Origin: Pseudomonas sp. LB-090624
GTDB lineage: Bacteria; Pseudomonadota; Gammaproteobacteria; Pseudomonadales; Pseudomonadaceae
Assembly (NCBI RefSeq): GCF_003205205.1
Contig: NZ_QJRL01000005.1
Span: 186,001-250,000, forward strand
Reading direction: 5' to 3'
DNA length: 64,000 bases
Below the pieces are notes generated by a model. The model made no database searches. It had not been told where the DNA came from and saw only the letters and a program-made list of their open reading frames with translations. Of this stretch, positions 26,424 through 34,162 are shown piece after piece. The translations under genes and the position numbers were made by a program. Positions within the stretch are counted from its first letter, which is position 1; each line of letters begins with the position of its first letter.

Positions 26424-27356
26424 ATGAACGTCACGTTCAAGCAGCTTGAGGCCTTCATTGCGGTCTGCGATCACGGTACCTTCGACGGCGCCGCCCGGCA
26501 TCTAGGATTGGCGCAGTCTGCGATCTCCCGGCAGATCCAGGAGCTGGAGCAGTGGTTCGGATTCGATCTGTTCGATCGTACGGGGCGCACGGCAAAACCG
26601 AATGCGATGGCGCGTGAAGTTGTCGCGCAAGCTCGATTCGTTCTGCTTCAGCGAGGTGTGTTCGAGAGCTGCTTGATGAGTAGCGAGGTCGTCAAGCGCA
26701 AGCTCAGAATCGGCATCACGGAGCTGACAGCGATGGCCTGGTTGTCCAGCATCATTCAGGCGATTTCCAGAGAGTATCCGCAAATCGTCGTGGAGCCGGT
26801 CGTCGAGATGAGCGCAGGTCTGAAGGACCTGCTGCTGGCCGGGCGGCTGGATGTCGTCGTGCTTCCGGACGCGTTCGTACAAGAAGGGCTGGTCAAGCGA
26901 CCTCTGCAAGCCATTGCGAATCGGCTGTATTGCTCTGCTGATTTGAAGCTTGATCGGAACAACGTCGATATCACGCTGTTCGAGCGCCACACACTACTGT
27001 TCGAAGGAAAAAAATCGGGCTCCGGCATGCTCGTCAGCGAGTGGCTGAAGGCCAACAATGTAAAAACCCTCAATCTGATGTCGTGCAACAGTATCGTCGC
27101 CATGCTGGGCCTGACCATTTCAGGCCTCGGTGTTGCGTTCATCCCGCCCATGATCGCCGCCAGCTGTGTTCAGAGCGGGCAGTTGATCGAGCTGCAGATG
27201 CACCCAGAGCCACCGTGCATCCCCTACGTGGTCGTCGCGCGTTCAGACTCCTTCACTCCGGTGCTGCGGCGTATTTCAGAAATCATTGGTGAAGTGTGTA
27301 GCTCGGCAAGCACGGTGAGCATGTCGTTCGGTATCGATGTCGCGCGCGGGGTATGA
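26424..27356 (+). CDS. LysR-family transcriptional regulator (first of a tandem pair)
   Basis: This 310-residue LysR protein has the HTH FIAVCDHGTFDGAARHLGLAQSAISRQIQELE and the usual effector domain (LRIGITELTAMAWL). It is divergent from the flavoprotein operon, next to the conserved 43-bp element, and three bases upstream of a second LysR gene. Control of the flavoprotein and ABC importer is inferred from the element. Confidence 0.92.
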   Translation: MNVTFKQLEAFIAVCDHGTFDGAARHLGLAQSAISRQIQELEQWFGFDLFDRTGRTAKPNAMAREVVAQARFVLLQRGVFESCLMSSEVVKRKLRIGITELTAMAWLSSIIQAISREYPQIVVEPVVEMSAGLKDLLLAGRLDVVVLPDAFVQEGLVKRPLQAIANRLYCSADLKLDRNNVDITLFERHTLLFEGKKSGSGMLVSEWLKANNVKTLNLMSCNSIVAMLGLTISGLGVAFIPPMIAASCVQSGQLIELQMHPEPPCIPYVVVARSDSFTPVLRRISEIIGEVCSSASTVSMSFGIDVARGV

Positions 27357-27359
27357 AGC

Positions 27360-28265
27360 ATGTCCAACATCAAGCAGATAGAGGCGTTCTACTGGACGGT
27401 CAAGCTGGGCACGCTGCAGCGTGCTGCCGTAAAGTTGTTCATCACCCAGTCAGCCATTACCAAACGCATCAAGGAGCTGGAGAAGCAAGCGTCGGTGTCG
27501 CTGTTCGACACCAATGCGCAGAAATCCGCGTTGACCGGCAAGGGTGAAGAACTCCTCGTCGCAGCGGGTGCGGTGCTGGAGAGTTTGCAGCAGTTGGATG
27601 AAATGCGTGCGTCGGCCCAGCGCACCATCAGAACGATCAGGATCGGAATTTCCGAGTTGGCGACCCTGACCTGGTTCTCGCGCTTCGTCCAGCAACTCAA
27701 CAGTATCTATCCCCACATAGCCGTGCTCCCTGACGTGGATATTTCGGCCCGGCTCCAGCAAAAAATGCTGGCTGGGGAGCTGGACCTCATTGTTGTGCCG
27801 GTGGATTATGTTTCCGCTGAAATGGAATCGCTGCTCATCGACTCGGTGGATTTCACGTGGCTTGCACCTCCCGGTTCGTTCGTGGACGGGGTGCCGGTCA
27901 CGGTCAGAGAGCTCGCTCGGCTACCCGTCATCATTCAGGGCTCACAGTCAGGGATCACGACACGCATCGAGAGCCTTTTCGCACAGGCGGGTGTTGATTT
28001 CAAAAAAGTGTTCGGCAGCAACAGCCTCTTCGCCCTCGCTGCGCTGATTCGCGCAGGAGTGGGTGTGAGTTGCATTCCAAAAATACTCTTTGAGGACGAT
28101 ATCGAGAGCGGTCTGTACCAGGAGGTGATGCTATCGTCCGGCGTCTCGCCGGTGGATTATCATTTCGCTTTCATGAAACATGATCAGCAGGCCTTGGGCT
28201 ACACGCTCTCAAGCCTGGCGCGCGAATGTGTGAAATCGTACCTGGAGAGCCTACGCAAGTCCTGA
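27360..28265 (+). CDS. LysR-family transcriptional regulator (second of a tandem pair)
   Basis: This 301-residue LysR protein has the HTH YWTVKLGTLQRAAVKLFITQSAITKRIKELE. It starts three bases after the first LysR stop and is almost certainly co-transcribed. Both share the RIGISELATLTWFS-like opening of the effector domain, suggesting they arose by duplication; they may act as antagonists or respond to two related ligands. Confidence 0.92.
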   Translation: MSNIKQIEAFYWTVKLGTLQRAAVKLFITQSAITKRIKELEKQASVSLFDTNAQKSALTGKGEELLVAAGAVLESLQQLDEMRASAQRTIRTIRIGISELATLTWFSRFVQQLNSIYPHIAVLPDVDISARLQQKMLAGELDLIVVPVDYVSAEMESLLIDSVDFTWLAPPGSFVDGVPVTVRELARLPVIIQGSQSGITTRIESLFAQAGVDFKKVFGSNSLFALAALIRAGVGVSCIPKILFEDDIESGLYQEVMLSSGVSPVDYHFAFMKHDQQALGYTLSSLARECVKSYLESLRKS

Positions 28266-28573
28266 TAAAGGCGTGGGTGCAAGCCGCCTCACTGGGCGCC
28301 AGGTTTCCCGGCTCTATAGAGTTGCGGAATATTGGCATGCAGTGGGGTGCGGCTCCATGCCCTTCTTCACACCGCCCCCATTTATGGCCCGAGAGCCTGC
28401 TTCAGCGCCAATTATCACTCACGGTCATACCCGAATTCTGCCATCAAAGCGCCTGTTCGGAATTTTCCTGCGCACCAGCCTATCTGATTAAGTCGTTGTT
28501 ATTAATTGGAATAAACGTTTCATCAGCCACTGCACTCTGCGGCTACCGTAGGAGCACGAGCAGGTTTGGGCCG
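28266..28573. other. Non-coding stretch upstream of the dehydroquinase-like gene
   Basis: About 300 bp between the LysR stop and the promoter region. No open frame here has family features, and no RNA gene or insertion sequence is recognisable. It is AT-richer near 28490-28520 and ends in the promoter/operator noted next. Confidence 0.5.
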
Positions 28574-28599
28574 TTGACACGACGGTAATACGGTATTAC
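28574..28599 (+). promoter_or_regulatory. Promoter with overlapping palindromic operator
   Basis: TTGACA at 28574-28579 is a consensus -35 box. It is followed by the perfect palindrome GTAATAC-G-GTATTAC (28585-28599), which covers the -35/-10 spacer. FadR/GntR-type repressors often bind palindromes of this size, and a GntR/FCD regulator is encoded two genes downstream. Repression by that regulator is inferred. Confidence 0.6.
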
Positions 28600-28663
28600 G
28601 GTAGTACTCCAGGCCGCCCCGCCGGCTGAAAATAACTCCAACAACCTGGGAAATGGTGTGCGT

Positions 28664-29188
28664 ATGTCTCAGCAATCTCTTCGTACCGGTACCAAAGTTC
28701 ATCGAATCGCCGTCGTCGACGGGCCGAACATGACGAATTTGGGGGCGCGCAACAAGCGCGTATACGGCCGTATCAACTCCCTGTCCGATTTGCAGTCCTA
28801 TGTGGTTGAGACCGGGCAAAAGCTTGGTGTAGAGGTTGAAGTGTTCGCCTCGAACTACGAAGGCGCCATCCTTGAATTTATCCATGAGTCCGCCTCGCGC
28901 GTTGACGGCTACATCATCAATCCGGCTGGCCTCACCGTAGTCGGCGAGGCTACTCGGCACGCGCTCGAAGAAACGCAAAAGCCCGTAGTCGAGGTGCATT
29001 TTGCTAATATCGTCTGTCCGCCAACCGCCCCGCGTGGTCTGCCAGGTGGGCCTTGGGAGTCTAAATTCAGTCGTTCCGCAACCGGTGTCGCGATGGGACT
29101 GCGTCAGTACAGCTACGTCGCAGCTTTGACCGGGTTGACCTTGGCACTGGATGACGAAACCTTCCTGGGCGCGCCAGCAGTGGCATAA
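28664..29188 (+). CDS. Type II 3-dehydroquinate dehydratase-like protein with altered active site
   Basis: This 174-residue protein aligns by eye with type II dehydroquinases: VVDGPNMTNLGAR, VYG, INPAGLT and VEVHFAN correspond to the family's blocks. Counted against the M. tuberculosis enzyme, Arg19, Tyr24, Asn75 and His101 equivalents are kept. The His81 position is Val (GLTVVG), and the HAREEFR-like block is replaced by CPPTAPRGLPGGPW, about eight residues longer. The substrate is therefore unlikely to be dehydroquinate. It is first gene of an operon with a GntR regulator. Confidence 0.75.
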   Translation: MSQQSLRTGTKVHRIAVVDGPNMTNLGARNKRVYGRINSLSDLQSYVVETGQKLGVEVEVFASNYEGAILEFIHESASRVDGYIINPAGLTVVGEATRHALEETQKPVVEVHFANIVCPPTAPRGLPGGPWESKFSRSATGVAMGLRQYSYVAALTGLTLALDDETFLGAPAVA

Positions 29189-29211
29189 ATTCGTAAACCT
29201 AGGATCTCGAA

Positions 29212-29898
29212 ATGACTCAAAACCCTTTTCTTCAACTCGCAGCGCCACTGAGGCAGCAGACAGCTGATCTGTTGCGGGCAGCAATCGTGGCGATGGAGTT
29301 TAAGCCTGGTGAGCGTCTGATCGAGACACGGTTGTGCGAACGCTTCGATGTCAGCCGGACTGTCGTCCGGGAGGTGCTTCGGCAATTGGAGGCCGAAGGG
29401 ATTGTAGAGATGATCCCCAGGCGTGGCCCGCGTGTCGCGATACTGACGGAGAAAGACATTCGGGATCTCTATGAACTTCGGGGTGTTCTTGAGGGCTTGA
29501 TTGGCCAACTGTTTGCGGTGAGAGCCTCTGCTGCGCAATGCGCCGAAGTGGTCGCGCTGACCGAGCAGATCAGTGGCTCCCTTGAACACCTCCCTGTCAG
29601 CGAACGAACCCAACTTAAAGATAGGTATTATCATGTCCTGCTGGCCGGGGCGGATAATGAGGCCGTCGAGCGCGCACTGCGCGCAATTCACAGCCGAACT
29701 GAGTTGTTACGTGCTTACACCCTTAATTTGCCAGGCCGAGCATTGCGAAGCGTCGAAGAGATCAAGCTGATCTCTGATGCCGCCGCAGTGAAACGGGACC
29801 CCGTTGCGGCCAGAGAAGCATGCGAGAAACATGTGCAAGCCGCCTACGAGGCAGCAAAGGATGGGTTTCACGTGCTCAACCAGGTAAGTGGTGAGTGA
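29212..29898 (+). CDS. GntR-family regulator (FCD/FadR subfamily)
   Basis: This 228-residue protein has an N-terminal winged helix (IETRLCERFDVSRTVVREVLRQLE) and an FCD helical effector domain starting YELRGVLEGL. The domain binds organic acids with a metal ion in other members. It is 23 bp downstream of the dehydroquinase-like gene and likely represses the operon through the GTAATAC-G-GTATTAC palindrome. It should respond to the substrate or an acid intermediate. Confidence 0.92.
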   Translation: MTQNPFLQLAAPLRQQTADLLRAAIVAMEFKPGERLIETRLCERFDVSRTVVREVLRQLEAEGIVEMIPRRGPRVAILTEKDIRDLYELRGVLEGLIGQLFAVRASAAQCAEVVALTEQISGSLEHLPVSERTQLKDRYYHVLLAGADNEAVERALRAIHSRTELLRAYTLNLPGRALRSVEEIKLISDAAAVKRDPVAAREACEKHVQAAYEAAKDGFHVLNQVSGE

Positions 29899-29924
29899 CG
29901 GTCACACGCGCATAGGTGCCTGTG

Positions 29925-30308
29925 ATGTCTGAAATATTGAGCTCCGCTTGGGTAAGCCAGTGGCTGGAGACAATTGCACAAGATAGAGAGCTGTCGCATA
30001 TCGGGAAGCTCTCTCGCTTTGCACTCAAGCTCAACGTGGGCGGTACTACCGCTTGCTTTAAGTTCGTACAAGGGCAATTCGAATTTTTCGAAGGCGTGTT
30101 GGCGCCGGACTTGGATGTCGTCGAGTTTGTGGGCAGTCACCCTGCCTGGGAGAAGATGCTCAAAGTGGTCCCGGACCCTCTGTATAGCGATTTTCTTGCA
30201 ATGGAAAAAAGTCAGGAAGATTTCTCGATACCGTCGGAACGTCTCTACCTGCTGCGCCATTTGAGAGTGTTGCAAAGGCTTTTGACTATCGCTCCGCGGA
30301 GGGGGTAA
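29925..30308 (+). CDS. Small protein of unknown function, possibly SCP2-like
   Basis: This 127-residue protein opens MSEILSSAWVSQWLETIAQD. The middle stretch FALKLNVGGTTACFKFVQG followed by an acidic loop resembles small sterol-carrier (SCP2) or related ligand-binding folds, but the match is weak. No membrane segment or signal is visible. It is 26 bp after the GntR gene and two bases before the hydrolase gene, so the operon context is firm although the function is not. Confidence 0.6.
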   Translation: MSEILSSAWVSQWLETIAQDRELSHIGKLSRFALKLNVGGTTACFKFVQGQFEFFEGVLAPDLDVVEFVGSHPAWEKMLKVVPDPLYSDFLAMEKSQEDFSIPSERLYLLRHLRVLQRLLTIAPRRG

Positions 30309-30310
30309 AG

Positions 30311-31150
30311 ATGGCCTATATCGAAGCTGTCATCGGTCGTTATTTACACCTCACTGTCGCTGGGGTCCAACAGCGAATCTTTTTCGAGGAAGCGGGGCAG
30401 GGCGTTCCCCTGATTTGCCTGCACACGGCGGGGGCGGATTCGCGCCAGTATCGCCAGTTACTCAACGACCCTGAAATTACCAAGTCTTTTCGGGTGATTG
30501 CGTTTGACTTGCCGTGGCATGGCCGGTCGTTGCCACCTGATCGCTGGTGGGAGCAGGAATATCTGCTCACGGCAAATGTTTACGCCGAGACGGTAGAGCG
30601 TTTTGCAGATGCGCTAGCGCTTGATCGCCCCATCGTCATGGGGTGCTCCATGGCAGGTTCGCTGGTGCTCGAATTGGTGCGCCGTAACGCCGAGAAATGG
30701 CGGTGTGTGATCGGGCTTTCCGGCGCATCCAATGTCAAGGGGCGGTTCCAGGACTGGTCGCTGGCGCCCGACATCAACGCTCAGCAAAGCGTCGCATCCT
30801 GGACGTACAGCCTGATGGCGCCCATGAGTCCCGAGGCGTCTAAAAGAGAAGTTTGGTGGATCTATAGCCAAGGCGGCCCGGGCATCTATCGTGGTGATAC
30901 CTACTTCTATAGCCAAGACCTGGACCTGCGGGGTCGGGAGGCGGAGATTGATACTGCGAAATGTCCGGTTTACTTGCTGACCGGTGAGTACGACCACGCG
31001 TGTACAGTCTTCGATACCCAGGCCACCCTTGATGCTATTCCCGGTGCGAAGGGCGGGCGCATGGTCAATATCGGCCATTTCCCCGTGAGCGAAAATTACC
31101 CGCTGTTCAAAGAGTACCTGCAGCCCATTCTGGCTGACTTCGTCGATTGA
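30311..31150 (+). CDS. Alpha/beta-fold hydrolase
   Basis: This 279-residue alpha/beta hydrolase has the oxyanion motif LICLHTAGADSRQYR, the nucleophile elbow MGCSMAGS (so GxSxA, not the usual GxSxG), the acid in LTGEYDH and the histidine in NIGHFPVSEN. The size and context suggest hydrolysis of a C-C bond or ester of an intermediate. It directly follows the small unknown gene and is followed by a hairpin and a transporter gene. Confidence 0.88.
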   Translation: MAYIEAVIGRYLHLTVAGVQQRIFFEEAGQGVPLICLHTAGADSRQYRQLLNDPEITKSFRVIAFDLPWHGRSLPPDRWWEQEYLLTANVYAETVERFADALALDRPIVMGCSMAGSLVLELVRRNAEKWRCVIGLSGASNVKGRFQDWSLAPDINAQQSVASWTYSLMAPMSPEASKREVWWIYSQGGPGIYRGDTYFYSQDLDLRGREAEIDTAKCPVYLLTGEYDHACTVFDTQATLDAIPGAKGGRMVNIGHFPVSENYPLFKEYLQPILADFVD

Positions 31151-31157
31151 TCGACAC

Positions 31158-31179
31158 GCCTGTCCCGCAATGGACAGGC
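31158..31179. other. Intergenic hairpin before the ACS transporter
   Basis: GCCTGTCC (31158-31165) and GGACAGGC (31172-31179) enclose a 6-nt loop. A smaller palindrome AACCTT-CA-AAGGTT follows. No T-run; processing or partial attenuation is possible. Confidence 0.5.
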
Positions 31180-31260
31180 AACCTTCAAAGGTTTCACTGC
31201 TCACGTTGTATCTTTACAGGTACTGACGCGCCTTCACGTATAACTATAAAAGGTGTTGGT

Positions 31261-32640
31261 ATGATTGATCAGAATATAATAGAAGCGGCCCATAAAGCCT
31301 GTGAAGCGGATCGTGCCAAGCGTGACGGTGATCAGCAGGTTTCACAGCAAGAAAAAGTATTTTCCAAAATTAAGCGTCATATTATACCGATTGCCATTCT
31401 TGGTTTGTTTGTGGCTTTCATTGATCGTACAAATCTGAGCGTTGCCGGCCATTCGATGAGCGACAGCCTCAGTTTGAGTCCTGCTGCTTTTGGCTTGGCG
31501 GCCGGCCTGTTCTATCTCGGTTATATCCTCACTGAAGTTCCAAGCAATATTGCACTGCGTCGCTATGGTGCACGCAGATGGATTGCGCGGATCATGATCA
31601 GTTGGGGAGCGATCACCATGCTCACCCTGTTCGTCAATACTGCAGAATCCCTTTATCTTGCGCGCTTCCTTTTGGGTATCGCTGAGGCGGGTTTCTATCC
31701 AGGCATATTGTTCTGGATGAGTTTCTGGTTACCTTCCCGGTCGCTGACCCGAGCCTACTCGCTGTTCCAGTTAGGCATCCCCATTTCGTTGGCGCTTGGC
31801 TCTCTGGTGACTGCCCAGCTCCTGCGTATGGATGGGCTCGCAGGTATTCACGGGTGGCAGTGGGTGTTCCTGATCGAGGGCGGTGCTGCCGTGGTCATGG
31901 GCTTGTTCACCCTCAAATACATGGCCAATACCCCGGCAGAGGCCAAATGGCTTTCCGACGAAGAGAAGCGAATTCTGGCTGAGGCGCTTGCTCAGGATTC
32001 GGCGGCCGTCCATGAAACCGAATCGGGCCACTCGACTGCGCTGCGAGAAATATTCTCAAGTGGTGCTGCGTGGGCGTACTCCGCTTGCTACTTATTCATG
32101 ATGATCGGTTTCTGGACGGTGACTTACTGGTTGCCGCAAATTTTGCAGGACAGGCTGCAAGTGGACACGGTGCAGGCGGGTGTCTTGTCCGCGGTCCCTT
32201 GGGTCATTTCCGGTCTGTCCTTGTTGGTCGTGTCCAAACGAATCGAGAAGGGCGCTTCGCTTGAGCGAGCCATGGTGGGTGTCCTGTTCTTTTGCGCTAT
32301 TGGTTTCGTCTTGTCCAGTTTGGCCGCTTCCGCGACGGTCGCGTTCATCGGCCTGTGCATGGCTGCCTGCATTCAGGCTGCGGTACCCCTGCTTTTCAGT
32401 TTCCCATCACGTCACTTCGACGGTGCGCGGGCAGCTGTCGCACTGGCGATGGTCAACTCCGTAGGCAGCCTCGGCGGGTTCATCGGCCCGGTGCTCCTTG
32501 GCTGGATGAAAGGCGCTACAGGCAGCAACCAGGCCGGGTTGTTGGCAATGGCCGGCGCTTTCGTTATCGCCGGCGTCATTGCGGTGTTTCTCCCCAAAAT
32601 ACTTCGTGCTGCGAAGGCTGAAGCCAGCGCGCAAATCTGA
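31261..32640 (+). CDS. MFS transporter, anion:cation symporter (ACS) family
   Basis: This 459-residue membrane protein has twelve predicted segments. Diagnostic ACS motifs are FVAFIDRTNLSVAG in the first segment, GLFYLGYILTEVPSNI and GIAEAGFYPG. The ATG at 31261 gives an N-terminus of normal length; the frame extends upstream without a ribosome site. The family imports sugar acids, aromatic acids and other carboxylates with H+. It is flanked by hydrolase and decarboxylase genes and should import their substrate. Confidence 0.92.
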   Translation: MIDQNIIEAAHKACEADRAKRDGDQQVSQQEKVFSKIKRHIIPIAILGLFVAFIDRTNLSVAGHSMSDSLSLSPAAFGLAAGLFYLGYILTEVPSNIALRRYGARRWIARIMISWGAITMLTLFVNTAESLYLARFLLGIAEAGFYPGILFWMSFWLPSRSLTRAYSLFQLGIPISLALGSLVTAQLLRMDGLAGIHGWQWVFLIEGGAAVVMGLFTLKYMANTPAEAKWLSDEEKRILAEALAQDSAAVHETESGHSTALREIFSSGAAWAYSACYLFMMIGFWTVTYWLPQILQDRLQVDTVQAGVLSAVPWVISGLSLLVVSKRIEKGASLERAMVGVLFFCAIGFVLSSLAASATVAFIGLCMAACIQAAVPLLFSFPSRHFDGARAAVALAMVNSVGSLGGFIGPVLLGWMKGATGSNQAGLLAMAGAFVIAGVIAVFLPKILRAAKAEASAQI

Positions 32641-32677
32641 CTGCAACACCACGTTCAAATCACTGGAGGATCTGCAA

Positions 32678-33055
32678 ATGAATCAAGAACTCTTCGAAAT
32701 CGGGCTGAAAACTCGTCGGGAGGTGCTGGGCTCGGAGTATGTCGATGCATCGCTCCAAAACGCTGATGACTTCAACCGTTGCATGCAGGAGCACGTTACC
32801 CAGTATTGCTGGGGCGACGTGTGGAACCGTCCGGGTCTCGACCGACGTACCCGTAGTTTCCTGAATCTGGCCATGCTCACCGCACTGAATCGTCCGCACG
32901 AGATCAAGCTGCATGTCCGCGGTGCGATCAACAACGGCTTGAGCAAGGAAGAGATTGCTGAAGTGTTCCTGCAGTCGGCGATCTATTGCGGCGTACCGGC
33001 TGCTATCGATAGCTTCAAAATTGCCAAGGAAGTCTTCAAGGAAATGGGGCTCTGA
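32678..33055 (+). CDS. Carboxymuconolactone decarboxylase-like protein
   Basis: This 125-residue protein resembles PcaC: RRTRSFLNLAMLTALNRPHEIKLHVRGAINNGLSKEEI and then QSAIYCGVPAAIDSFKIAKEVF. It has one Cys in that segment and no CxxC, so the AhpD peroxidase role is not expected. GGAGGATCTGCAA precedes the ATG. PcaC decarboxylates a lactone ring-cleavage product; here the substrate would be another carboxylated intermediate. It closes the transcription unit. Confidence 0.88.
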   Translation: MNQELFEIGLKTRREVLGSEYVDASLQNADDFNRCMQEHVTQYCWGDVWNRPGLDRRTRSFLNLAMLTALNRPHEIKLHVRGAINNGLSKEEIAEVFLQSAIYCGVPAAIDSFKIAKEVFKEMGL

Positions 33056-33070
33056 TTGCGTAGCGCCCAT

Positions 33071-33098
33071 GCTCGGCCAGCCTAACGGCTGGCCGAGC
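33071..33098. terminator. Bidirectional terminator-like hairpin
   Basis: GCTCGGCCAGCC (33071-33082) and GGCTGGCCGAGC (33087-33098) form a 12-bp perfect stem with TAAC loop between the convergent PcaC-like and LysR genes. No T-run, but position and stem strength suggest a shared transcript end. Confidence 0.65.
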
Positions 33099-33135
33099 CA
33101 CTTACGGTTGGCCCCGAGGAGGCAGCTGGAAGGTG

Positions 33136-34047
33136 CTAAACATCCTTCCGGGTTTCCATTCGGGCAAGGTAGTCATAAAGCTTGCTGGCTTCAGGTGATA
33201 GATTCGCCTCACTGGCAACACCTACGAAAAGCGTCCGCTTAGCCCATTCATCCGTCAGCCGTACGGCTTCAAGCCGACTGCCCAGTAGCTCCTGGCGTAC
33301 CGATCCGAATGGAAGGACGCCAATTCCCAGGCCAGCCTCGATCATCCTGCAAATGCCATCGAAGCTGCTCACCTGGATCCTGACCTTCAGCATTTTTCCA
33401 TTCGCTACAGCTGCGTCGGTAAGGCGTCGGAGGAGGGAGCTGCCTTGGTTGAGGGCCACAAAGTCATAATCCAGTGCTGTCGCCAGGCTTGCCTCTTGAT
33501 GGGTTGCCAGCGGGTGTCCACGAGGGACGAGCAACACCAGCTCATCTCGACGGTACACCTGTTTGACAAGCCCTTCAGAGCTTACGTTGTCCGCGAAGAT
33601 ACCAATGTCCGATCTCCCGTCGAGTACCGCCGCAACGATGTCATCGCTCAAGGCCTCTTCCATGCCTATACGGATGAGGGGGTTTTGCGCCAGGTAGCTT
33701 GCCAGATCCTGAGGCAAGAACTGAACCACTGCAGAGGTGTTGGCCGTCAAGCGCACGTGCCCTCTGACGCCCATCGCAAAGTCGTTCACATCGTAGGCCA
33801 TGCGATTAACGCTCTCGAGAACTTGGCGTGCGTGGTCTGCAATGGCGCGGCCGGCTGCGGTAATTTCCATTCCGCGGGGTAGCCTCACGAAGAGTGCGCA
33901 GTCAGTGATCCGCTCCAGCTCGGAGATGCGCTTGCTGGCGGTCGACAGTGTCATATTGGCTCGAGATGCGGCCTGGGTCAGATTGAGCGTTTCCGCCGCG
34001 AATACCAGCAGGCGAAGAGAAAGCAGATCGATTTGCAAGAGATTCAT
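33136..34047 (-). CDS. LysR-family transcriptional regulator
   Basis: This 303-residue LysR protein has the HTH FAAETLNLTQAASRANMTLSTASKRISELE. ATG at 34047 with TTGGAG upstream was preferred over a TTG four codons earlier. It is divergent from the CoA-transferase/HMG-CoA lyase operon across 115 bp, which contains the palindrome GAAAATT-ATGC-AATTTTC. It is the natural regulator of that operon. Confidence 0.92.
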   Translation of the reverse strand: MNLLQIDLLSLRLLVFAAETLNLTQAASRANMTLSTASKRISELERITDCALFVRLPRGMEITAAGRAIADHARQVLESVNRMAYDVNDFAMGVRGHVRLTANTSAVVQFLPQDLASYLAQNPLIRIGMEEALSDDIVAAVLDGRSDIGIFADNVSSEGLVKQVYRRDELVLLVPRGHPLATHQEASLATALDYDFVALNQGSSLLRRLTDAAVANGKMLKVRIQVSSFDGICRMIEAGLGIGVLPFGSVRQELLGSRLEAVRLTDEWAKRTLFVGVASEANLSPEASKLYDYLARMETRKDV

Positions 34048-34085
34048 CCGCGGCTCCAAGGCTTTCGATTATGGAAAGGGTACTG

Positions 34086-34103
34086 GAAAATTATGCAATT
34101 TTC
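34086..34103. promoter_or_regulatory. Palindrome in LysR/CoA-transferase intergenic region
   Basis: GAAAATT-ATGC-AATTTTC (perfect 7-bp arms) lies about 60 bp before the CoA-transferase ATG, between divergent genes. It has the size and T-N11-A character of LysR binding sites. Confidence 0.55.
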
Positions 34104-34162
34104 ATCCAGCAACACTGGGGGGATCATCTGACCATAACAATCAACAAAAACGGATTACGCCA

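Noticed and set aside
28226..28588. Frame of 120 residues in the 28.3-28.6 kb gap
   Set aside because: Overlaps the LysR end, has no start site or family feature, and the gap looks regulatory.
28664..29188. Calling the gene aroQ or a quinate-pathway dehydratase
   Set aside because: Catalytic His81 and the Arg-rich lid are missing and no shikimate or quinate gene is nearby.
28523..29284. Long minus-strand frame opposite the AroQ-like gene
   Set aside because: Shadow of the coding strand in GC-rich DNA; no family motif.
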